Shown here one piece after another: positions 7,425 to 13,296 of a stretch of DNA of 13,296 nt. The DNA is from Chrysochromulina parva (taxonomy: Eukaryota > Haptophyta > Prymnesiales > Chrysochromulinaceae). How positions within the stretch are numbered: the first letter of the stretch is position 1; each line of letters opens with the position of its first letter. A program made the translations under genes and the position numbers. Under the pieces are notes generated by a model. That model made no database searches. It was given only the letters and a program-made list of their open reading frames with translations, and was not told the origin of the DNA. The DNA lies in the NCBI GenBank assembly GCA_002887195.1, contig PJAB01001612.1:1-13296 (forward strand), in the 5' to 3' direction.

Positions 7425-8486
7425 TTAGTTCGCAAGCAGATGTTTAATCAGCTGCGGCTTCACGAGGCCAATCTCAAAACAGCAGTGATTCGGACGAGCG
7501 CCTAGCCGCACCATCTCGGGGTGTACATCCGTGTCTGGCCGCCCGCCCCAATTGGCATGGTGGAAGAAAAAGCGGAAGCCCTGCTCTTCGAAGATGTACT
7601 CGAAGAAGCGCTGAAACTTCAAAAAGTCGGCGTGCCCGGCCATCTTCAAGCTGGTGACCTGATGCACCTCGATCATCAGCATAACAATTCCGTCCATGGC
7701 ATGATGGTCGAAGGCCGCCATGTGAGAGAACGCGTCCCACTCGCAGCCCTCGCAGTCGATCTTCATACCGGCGATGGATGCCCCGTCATGGCCCTGTCGT
7801 CTCTGGATTTGACCAAGATTCAACAAATTTCCGCCCAGACGGCCGTAGATGCCCCCACTCGTAGACGTGCTGTCTTGACAGCTCGCCTTGGTGCTCAGCC
7901 CGGTGTAGTGGAAGTGGACGCCCGTCACATTGTGGCTGCGGTGGGCTTGCAGATACCGTTCGGTCGGGTCAAAGGAGTGGACCTCGAATCCCAAGCCAGC
8001 CAGCCTATCGTCCGGATCCCACTCGCCGGCAATACCAAAGCTGTAAAAGAGCGGGCGCGAGATCGCGCCGGCCTGAGTGCCGAGAGCGCTTGAGCGCTCG
8101 TCAGACATAGCATGGTCGGCCTGGGAGATGTCGAGCAGCCGGAAGCAGAGGGGCCAGCCTCCCGTTTTCGTCGGCGTGGCGTTGCGGTTTTCCCCAGGAG
8201 CAGCACCACATCGAACGAGCGCAGGGTCCTTTGGTTGACAGCCATTTCGTCGTGGAATACAATGTTTCCCAAAGGGGTTTGGAATCACCTCGAGCGGAGT
8301 ATGGTTGGACCACCAGGCGCGCTGCACCTCGGGGTGCTGTGGCTCGGAGAGCATGCGGTTGAACTCTCGCACCTTGGTTTCATTTAAGAACGCTAACGTC
8401 GAGTTACCCGTGCACTCGTCCCGTCTATGGCCTCTCACGCTGGCTGCGACGAGGAACGACGAGACGACGAGAGCATGAGTGCACAT
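7425..8486 (-). CDS. Secreted METTL24/Methyltransf_22-like SAM-dependent methyltransferase
   Basis: A 353-residue single-exon ORF. Residues 1-17 (MCTHALVVSSFLVAASV) form a signal peptide or short anchor. The Rossmann-type methyltransferase starts at about residue 145: RPLFYSFGIAGEWDPDDRLA then GLGFEVHSFDPT. This matches the YSFGI...F(D)xxLA...G(C/F)xVHSFDP pattern of the METTL24/Methyltransf_22 group, where the Asp of FDP typically contacts SAM. The second hallmark is MKIDCEGCEWDAF at 241-253, corresponding to the family's (M)D(V/C)EGxEW. MLMIEVHQV (269-277) is the following strand. Eight or more Cys and several N-glycosylation sequons (NST, NET, NHT, NAT, NVT) fit a lumenal protein. The substrate is unknown; a glycan or glycoprotein is plausible from the neighbours. 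It diverges from the glycosyltransferase at 8998 across a minisatellite. Confidence 0.82.
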   Translation of the reverse strand: MCTHALVVSSFLVAASVRGHRRDECTGNSTLAFLNETKVREFNRMLSEPQHPEVQRAWWSNHTPLEVIPNPFGKHCIPRRNGCQPKDPALVRCGAAPGENRNATPTKTGGWPLCFRLLDISQADHAMSDERSSALGTQAGAISRPLFYSFGIAGEWDPDDRLAGLGFEVHSFDPTERYLQAHRSHNVTGVHFHYTGLSTKASCQDSTSTSGGIYGRLGGNLLNLGQIQRRQGHDGASIAGMKIDCEGCEWDAFSHMAAFDHHAMDGIVMLMIEVHQVTSLKMAGHADFLKFQRFFEYIFEEQGFRFFFHHANWGGRPDTDVHPEMVRLGARPNHCCFEIGLVKPQLIKHLLAN

Positions 8487-8997
8487 GTCCTCGATACAGA
8501 TCGCTTGGTACAGTTTGCATGCACAGTTTGCATTTCGTCAAGCGCATCGATCTATGAATTACTTAGAAATGATTGAATTCATATCTAGCAGCGAACATCT
8601 CACTCAAGCGCACCCACACCAATCACGTCACAAAACCATCCATTCACGTAACATTCACGTAACATCTCACTCAAGCCACACGAATCACTTCACAAAACCT
8701 TCCATTCACGTACGGTAACATTCACGTACAACTCAAGCATGCATCCACACGAATCACTTCACAAAACCTTCCATTCACTTACGGTAACATTCACGTAACT
8801 CAAGCATGCATCCACACCAATCACGTCACAAAACCTTCCATTCACGAAACAATCACATTTCCCCGGCCGCCGAGTCTGCAGCCGGCGAGTCCGCAAACGC
8901 CGATCTGCAAGAAAGTGCCGCGTTTGGCTGGAAGGGCGCGGTCGCTCGATCCAGTGTTCTGATCGTGTTTTCAGCTCCCGTCACGCTTGTCTTGAGA
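8487..8997. promoter_or_regulatory. Divergent promoter region of the methyltransferase and GT-A glycosyltransferase genes
   Basis: A 511-bp gap between divergent starts, more than half of it occupied by a four-unit minisatellite. The remaining parts are an AT-richer stretch (8500-8590) related to the flank of copy A, and a GC-rich stretch (8861-8997). The frame of the downstream gene stays open back to an ATG at 8806 inside the fourth repeat unit, but the signal peptide argues for the start at 8998. Confidence 0.5.
8595..8860 (+). repeat. Minisatellite, four units of about 67 bp
   Basis: Units begin at about 8595, 8662, 8730 and 8797; the last is incomplete and diverges after 8846. The consensus contains ACTCAAGC(ATG)CATCCACAC, AATCAC(G/T)TCACAAAAC, CTTCCATTCACG and GGTAACATTCACGTAAC. 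Each unit has two to four ACGT or CACT-variant words (TCACGTCAC, TTCACGTA), the core bound by plant and algal bZIP factors. A diverged fifth unit lies at 6808-6870. The array is tandem without unique spacers, so it is not a CRISPR. Confidence 0.85.
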
Positions 8998-10347
8998 ATG
9001 CGCGTCACGTGCCTCCTGCTCGCTGCGGCTCACGTCGTGGCCCAGTCTCCGAAGTCGAATTCGTCGACTTCTTTGGCGACCGACCGCCCGTGGATGACCT
9101 ACGTCAACCCCGTCATCTACGCTCCTGTCACCACATCCTGCAAAGCACAACTCGGCCTCGTCCCAAAAATGGCCTCGAATCAACCATGTGCTGCACACTA
9201 CTTACAACCTCTTCTAATCATCACGAGTACGAGCACCGGCTCACTACGAACGTATCAAGCTGTCAACTTCATAGGAACCATCTATTCCAGAACTTCGCCC
9301 AAGCCCATCGTCTTTTACCACGAGGCCTCATGGGATAGAGGACGAGGCACAGCACCATTTCGCATGAGTGATCTTCCTTTGCATGCGCACGACAGTACCT
9401 GCCCCGTTGATCTCTTTGAGGCTGTTCCTCAGTTACAGCATCTCTTCACTGCGTGTGAGAGCTGCATCGATGAGTACTACCGCATTGCCGGAGGAAAAGA
9501 ACCGCTGAACGGTCGCTCAGCACTGCAGAAACTCAGCGCAAAAGTTCTGGCACGTAAAGTCGTCGCCATTTATGACGCACTGCAGAGGATGCGTATTGAT
9601 TCTCTACTTCTCTGGCTTGACTTCGATGTCAGCTTCAAATCGTCGGACCTCGATCCCTCCTTCAGCTTCATGCAGCGCTTCGATGTCACGTACCTTCCGT
9701 TCAGGTTTGGAAATGCTAGATGGTCACATAAGCTTCATGACCGGCCGACAGTGGGGCTCAGCCGTCTGATTGAGGATCATACTTGGATAGTAGATACAGG
9801 AATCCTGGCGCTCAGGGTGAGCCCCGCCACTCGCAGCTTCGTCCAGAAGCTTCTTAACTTCTATGATGTTGACGCTGCGATACTTGCACGCACATGCCTC
9901 TGCAATCCGACGCTTCGATTTTTTGCCAATACGAGCATACATCTCAGTAGCCAGGCATTCATGGATGTCGAATTCCCCTGCAAGAAGATATGGTTTCAAG
10001 ATCTCTACCTCGACGACCTGTACGTCTGGTCACTGTTTCTGCACTGGGACTTGAGGCGGATGCCTAGTGCTCTTACTCATGGGCAATTCGCCATGACTCT
10101 GAATTCAAAACAGACTGTGGCGGGCATCTGCGGGTGGCGAGATAACTGGAGGGTAGTTTGCCCGAATGCGACTGATTCCGCATCGCCTTTTCCGATCAGC
10201 GATTACTTCAAACATGGGATCTCCTCAATGGGCGCATATTCCACGTTAAAGAAAGACAAGATTCCTTCATCAATTGCCAACTTCCAGTCTCACAGTTGGG
10301 GAACGACACTACTTCACACAGCGCATCATTCTTTCTGCTCGGAATGA
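8998..10347 (+). CDS. Secreted GT-A-fold glycosyltransferase with a DxD motif
   Basis: A 449-residue protein from the ATG at 8998, chosen because it gives a clean signal peptide (MRVTCLLLAAAHVVAQS); the frame is open back to an ATG at 8806 within repeat DNA. KVVAIYDALQ (187-196) followed by LLLWLDFDVSF (203-213) is the strand and DxD (DFD, 208-210) of a metal-dependent nucleotide-sugar transferase. WIVDTGILALRVSPATRSFV (263-282) matches the 'NTG/DTG...' strand after the active site found in GT34/GT77-like enzymes. WFQDLYLDDLYVW may supply a later Asp pair. The CAZy family is not certain and the donor and acceptor are unknown. The gene is visibly less GC-rich than the flanking sulfotransferase and uses more A/T-ending codons. 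It would act in the ER/Golgi lumen. Confidence 0.72.
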   Translation: MRVTCLLLAAAHVVAQSPKSNSSTSLATDRPWMTYVNPVIYAPVTTSCKAQLGLVPKMASNQPCAAHYLQPLLIITSTSTGSLRTYQAVNFIGTIYSRTSPKPIVFYHEASWDRGRGTAPFRMSDLPLHAHDSTCPVDLFEAVPQLQHLFTACESCIDEYYRIAGGKEPLNGRSALQKLSAKVLARKVVAIYDALQRMRIDSLLLWLDFDVSFKSSDLDPSFSFMQRFDVTYLPFRFGNARWSHKLHDRPTVGLSRLIEDHTWIVDTGILALRVSPATRSFVQKLLNFYDVDAAILARTCLCNPTLRFFANTSIHLSSQAFMDVEFPCKKIWFQDLYLDDLYVWSLFLHWDLRRMPSALTHGQFAMTLNSKQTVAGICGWRDNWRVVCPNATDSASPFPISDYFKHGISSMGAYSTLKKDKIPSSIANFQSHSWGTTLLHTAHHSFCSE

Positions 10348-10767
10348 CTCTCATCCTTCAATCATGATGCCATGTGTAAACTGGCCGCTGGGGGGAGTAC
10401 TGGAGGCGTGCAACAACGAACGAACAGACACACGATAACTGACACACGTCTCAGAATGCAGACAGAATTATGATGCGGATGCAAGCAAATTCATGTGGAC
10501 AAGTGTTGTGGTATGCTGAATTATCCCCTGTGGGGTCCCAGTCGTTGTCGTGTACGACCAGTGTGATGGGATGTGTGCATGTGTGGAATCCGGAGCCCTC
10601 GGCTCTAACTCGGCTCTCGGAACCCTTGCATGCCGTCTAGAGGGTCGAGCGTGTGGGCCGCTCGTCCAGCGTGAAGGCTGAAAGAGCGGAGGTGCTTAGA
10701 TGTCGCACTGGACACACACTCTTTTTGTCATCTTTACTTCGCGCGCGGAGTCACCGCATGCGGCGTT
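10348..10767. other. Convergent 3' region between the GT-A gene and the sulfotransferase-like gene
   Basis: About 420 bp with no convincing gene. A TGTAA word at 10375-10379, 28 bp after the stop, is the poly(A) signal of green algae, but whether this organism uses it is unknown. A short direct repeat CTCGGCTCT occurs twice at about 10599-10617. No RNA gene or mobile element is apparent. Confidence 0.4.
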
Positions 10768-13069
10768 TTAAACGTGTTTCGAGCCGCCAGGAGCTCTCAG
10801 CTGCGCGCGTGGTGCCGCGTCCTCCTCGTACCGAGCAAGCGCATGTAGCATCCAGTTCCTGCTGGCTGCGCTGCCATTTACGGGGCCCGGCATGGCGTAA
10901 CCCAGCCGCTGCCGCAGCCGTTGGAGCTCCGGCGCGAGCGCGGACGCAAGGAGCATGGCACGCAACCCGGCCTTTTCCACCTTGGAGCTCACGTGCCCTG
11001 CCTCGCGCGTTGCTGTGCTGGGTGCACGCCGCGACAAGTCGTGCTTACGCGCCGAGCCCACTAGCTGCTCGAAGCGAGTGTGCGCCCTCCACGGCGCGAG
11101 GAGCCCGCCGGCGCCCTCGAGGCCAGCGAACGAGAAGAGGCGGCGTACGGTGGGCTCGAAACTCGACTCGAGCTGCTCGAAGTGCACGGTGAGGGTGGAG
11201 GGCAGCGCGGACGAGTTCTCGTAGAGCGTCACCATCTGCCGCAGCTCTTTGAAGCAGCGCCTGCACTCCGTCTGCACCCCCTGCAGTGGCTCGACCTCGC
11301 GATAGTACTGCTGGTACGAGCGGCCGTTGAGCGAATCGACGGGCCGACGAACCTGATGAAGGAGGCAATCAGTAGCTCATCAGTACTCATCAGAGGCACT
11401 CAGCAAGCGGCGAATCGATGGGCCGACGCACCTGATGAAGGAGGCAATCAGTGGCTCATCAGCACGCACCCAGCTCTCATTGGTGCGCAGCGCGTACTGA
11501 TATGATGAGACGCAAACCTCGAGAGGATCTCGCACCACGTGGACAAAGGGTCGGTGTCTCCACGGCGGCGCCGGCGATCGGCGCGACGCGAACGCGGCGG
11601 GCGTCTCCCTCACCTGCTCATTAGGGTTTAGGCTTGGGTTCGGGTAAGGGATCGAGATCGGGTTCGAGATCGAGTTCGGGTTCGGGCGTCTTGCTCACGT
11701 GCTCGTCGACGCACACCGAGCTCCACCGGAGCGCCATGTCGGCGGGCGGGAGGGCAAACAATTCCTCGAGTGTGGGCAGGCGTGCTCGAGATGGCGCGCC
11801 CGCGACGGCGCCCGCGACGGCGCCCGCGGCTGCCTGTGGTGCGGCTGACTGCACGAGCAATTGCGTTGGTGAGTGTGGCGGCGTCAGCGGGTGCGACGTG
11901 TGCTTGACTTGACTTGACTTGCCTTGCTCGCACGCGGCCCAGCGCGGCTTCGAGTATCCGTCGGGTAGCTCGAGCTGCTTCGAGATCTCTAGCAGCAGCT
12001 TCTCGAGCAGCACGGTGCCGGTCTTGTGGTGGGTACCCACCATCAGGCCGTTGGTCGCGAGCGGGCTGACGGTCGGTGTGGTGGTGAGCGCCGCCTCCCT
12101 TGGCTGTGAGGGGGGCCGCGGCGGGCAGCGGCAACCGTTGGCGCTCACCTCCGCGAAGGCCGCCTCGTTCGACGTGCCGACGAAACTTAGGCAGATCTGC
12201 GCGAGATTGCTCACGAGATGGCACGGCGGAGATCGCAACCTCGCGAGCGCGAGCGCAGTGGGGGACACGCTCCCTTGAGCGTAGGCGGCACTGCCGACGC
12301 CGTCGCGCCGAAGCCGCGCCGTGGCCGGAGCCCACGTCACCGCCACGTGACGCACGAGCGCTTGTCGCCGGTCGCGCCGGCTGTGGCGCGTCGCGTTGCC
12401 CACAGACTCAAGGCGGTGCAAAAGGGCGGTTCCGCCCAAGGCCGGGTGGCCGCCGAGGGCATCCCGCATCGTGTAATAATCCTGCATGCTCAGCGTGGCC
12501 GCCACTGCGATGGCAGGATCGCTGGTACTGCTGCCGCCGGTTGAGGAGGTGCTGCCGCCGGTTGAGGAGGGGTTGCCTAGCTCGGCGGCTGCCGGTGCCA
12601 CCAACGCCGTGTACGCATCAAGCAGCGCGATGGCATCTGCGGTCATGGCAGGCGCTGCGAATGGCGAGTTTTTGCCGTCGACGTTCACGGCCGCCAGCAC
12701 GCTGCGCAGCGTCGGCGCAAAGTTGTTTGCCAAATCCTCAGCATACAAGACGGAGGCAGAGTCCGACAACAAGCCCAGCATGTGCGATTTGACTGCCTCG
12801 AGCGAGCTGCGCAGCTCTGCGGGCGTGATGGGCGCCATTTGACCGATCGAGATTCCAACCTGCGCGCGCACGAGGTGCACTGCTTGGGCCAGAGGCCGCC
12901 GCCACGCGAGCCACAATGTTTGAGTCTGGCTGCTGCCAGTTGCCGCGCGGCCACGAGGGGCAAGCTGCACATGGCCAACGCCACCGAGCGTGAGCATGTC
13001 CGCCGCCCACGCGGCGATGGGCGCGTCCGACGGATGGTGTGCGAGGCGAATGTCGGGACGTTGGGCCAT
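10768..13069 (-). CDS. Sulfotransferase-like protein, four exons, possibly a double-domain fusion
   Basis: Model (minus strand): exons 13069-11923, 11844-11699, 11613-11470 and 11352-10768; phases 1/0/0 are consistent and give 673 residues. The 5'-phosphosulfate loop GTHHKTGTVLLEKLL starts at residue 345. The 3'-phosphate-binding block FVHVVRDPLEVCVSS spans about 454-468, with Arg and Ser in place. The C-terminal exon has NGRSYQQYYREVEPLQGVQT, then LTVHFEQLESSFEPTVRRLF typical of this fold. PAPS-dependent sulfotransferases sulfate carbohydrates or proteins in the Golgi. The first 330 residues are unusual: LWLAWRRPLAQAVHLVRAQV and ASVLYAEDLANNFAPTLRSV look like the second half of another sulfotransferase without its PAPS loop. 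The start is the first in-frame ATG, but the frame is open to 13129 and further 5' exons may exist. Exon borders are predicted, not observed. Confidence 0.72.
11331..11462 (-). repeat. Tandem 53-bp duplication spanning an intron/exon junction
   Basis: Copies at 11410-11462 and 11331-11383 match at 50 of 53 positions, with 26 bp between them. Each contains CTGAT branch-point-like words, a short pyrimidine run, the acceptor CAG and the first codons of exon 4 (VRRP[I/V]DS). Confidence 0.9.
11353..11469 (-). other. Intron 3 of the sulfotransferase-like gene, with a duplicated 3' splice region
   Basis: Donor TGG/GTGCGT at 11469, phase 0. Two equivalent acceptors exist, TTCATCAG ending at 11432 and at 11353. 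Only the distal one joins RTNESW to VRRPVDSLNGRSYQQYY in an open frame. The proximal one gives VRRPIDSPLAECL and then a stop. Intron length is 117 bp with the distal acceptor and 38 bp with the proximal one, shorter than the others. Confidence 0.65.
11614..11698 (-). other. Intron 2 of the sulfotransferase-like gene, made of telomere-like hexamers
   Basis: The 85-bp intron has donor CAC/GTGAGC (11698) and acceptor GAGCAG (ending at 11614), phase 0. Between a 12-bp donor segment and a 7-bp acceptor segment lie exactly eleven in-register hexamers (11621-11686) such as CCCGAA, CTCGAT, CCCTTA, CCTAAA and CCCTAA. Unspliced, they read as an acidic/Pro-rich peptide ending in a stop. Confidence 0.72.
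11845..11922 (-). other. Intron 1 of the sulfotransferase-like gene, GC-AG type
   Basis: The donor is AAG/GCAAGT (11922), a match to the GC-donor consensus, and the acceptor CAGTCAG ends at 11845. A good CTGAC branch-point match lies at 11884-11888. Length 78 bp, phase 1. A second acceptor 15 bp downstream would remove five residues in frame. The donor is the first unit of a CAAGT pentamer array. Splicing is inferred from the lack of sulfotransferase-like sequence in the intron and from phase consistency. Confidence 0.6.
11903..11921 (-). repeat. (CAAGT)n pentamer array at the intron 1 donor
   Basis: About 3.8 units of CAAGT on the minus strand (ACTTG on the plus strand), starting inside the GCAAGT donor. 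It is in the opposite orientation to the six-unit array at 13145-13174. Confidence 0.9.
12530..12571 (-). repeat. Two tandem 21-bp coding repeats in sulfotransferase exon 1
   Basis: Exact copies at 12530-12550 and 12551-12571 apart from the last base. They encode a Ser/Thr/Gly-rich linker (SSTGGS twice) and keep the reading frame. They sit between the apparent first half-domain and the next segment, where a flexible linker would be expected. Confidence 0.85.
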
Positions 13070-13144
13070 ACAAGACGGCAAAAGAGGTCGCGATCGGGCG
13101 CGTGAAGTGCTGAGGGTTGGGCGAGGTGTTCATGTTAATACACA

Positions 13145-13174
13145 CAAGTCAAGTCAAGTCAAGTCAAGTCAAGT
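13145..13174 (+). repeat. Six-unit CAAGT pentamer array upstream of the sulfotransferase-like gene
   Basis: Six perfect CAAGT units on the plus strand. On the minus strand they lie 76 bp before the proposed start codon at 13069, in the 5' flank or in an upstream intron: a donor-like AA/GTAGGT precedes the array and a possible acceptor CCCTCAG follows near 13110. Confidence 0.95.
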
Positions 13175-13296
13175 TACACCTACTTGTTCTCCGAGGGCAC
13201 GTATGTCAGCACTTATGACGTGTCACCTCTAGATGGACCCCCTCCGTCATCTCCGCCTACTCCCGTCCTCCACTGCTGGCTTCCGGAGCACATTCG
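13175..13296. other. 5' flank of the sulfotransferase-like gene (right window edge)
   Basis: About 120 bp with no assigned gene. On the minus strand a short frame (VLTYVPSEN) ends at the donor-like GTAGGT near 13181 and could be an upstream exon, but an in-frame stop precedes it, so this is not claimed. Confidence 0.25.

Noticed and set aside
6881..7447. 188-codon plus-strand open frame
   Set aside because: The translation is Pro/His/Arg-rich without domain, signal peptide or repeat structure, and its 3' end overlaps the methyltransferase gene.
7521..8093. 190-codon plus-strand open frame antisense to the METTL24-like gene
   Set aside because: The minus-strand frame has clear methyltransferase motifs; the plus-strand translation has no recognisable features and reflects codon bias of the true gene.
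4000..8130. Shared DERSSA word in the GT8-like and methyltransferase proteins
   Set aside because: Six residues only, with no DNA similarity around it; chance is sufficient.
8595..8860. CRISPR-like array
   Set aside because: Units are contiguous and diverge along their whole length, with no unique spacers; this is a minisatellite in eukaryotic DNA.
8806..8997. 64-residue N-terminal extension of the GT-A glycosyltransferase from the ATG at 8806
   Set aside because: It begins inside a minisatellite unit and would bury the clear signal peptide that starts at 8998.
12738..13145. Alternative minus-strand frame starting with an ATG at 13133 (MNTSPNPQHF)
   Set aside because: It overlaps the sulfotransferase exon 1 frame and loses any protein-like character downstream, though its first residues might belong to an unrecognised 5' exon.

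Overview
The window looks like nuclear DNA of a GC-rich, intron-bearing eukaryote, most likely a microalga such as a haptophyte or a related chlorophyll-c lineage. Four things point there: a nuclear-encoded mitochondrial ribosomal protein with a presequence, spliceosomal introns (GT-AG and one GC-AG), wide spacing with no operon structure, and several secretory-pathway glycan-type enzymes typical of algae. The lineage is an inference; no marker in the window fixes it.

Layout. 1-192 (-): 5' end of an ankyrin-repeat gene. 390-998 (+): mitochondrial ribosomal protein uS13, divergent from it. 1411-2630 (+): multi-pass membrane phospholipid methyltransferase (PEMT-like) with one 191-bp intron. 2976-4085 (-): GT8-like glycosyltransferase. 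4395-6332 (-): WD40 beta-propeller protein with a divergent F-box-like segment. 6529-6750 (-): short ORF whose signal peptide is a near-exact copy of the next gene's. 7425-8486 (-): secreted METTL24/Methyltransf_22-like methyltransferase. 8595-8860: four-unit minisatellite. 8998-10347 (+): secreted GT-A-type glycosyltransferase with a DxD motif. 10768-13069 (-): four-exon sulfotransferase-like gene, convergent with it. No tRNA, rRNA, CRISPR array or complete transposon was seen.

How the genes may work together. Two glycosyltransferases, a predicted secretory methyltransferase and a sulfotransferase lie within about 10 kb. Together they could build and decorate a sulfated, methylated extracellular glycan in the Golgi. 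This is inference from family assignments and clustering, and the genes sit on both strands, so co-regulation is not shown.

The most unusual structure is in the sulfotransferase gene. One intron consists almost entirely of eleven in-register hexamers related to the telomere unit CCCTAA. The next intron has a tandemly duplicated 3' splice region that yields two competing acceptors. A GC-AG intron takes its donor from a CAAGT pentamer array, and an oppositely oriented array lies just upstream of the gene. A second focus is the copied promoter plus signal-peptide module at about 6687-6870 and 8423-8660.
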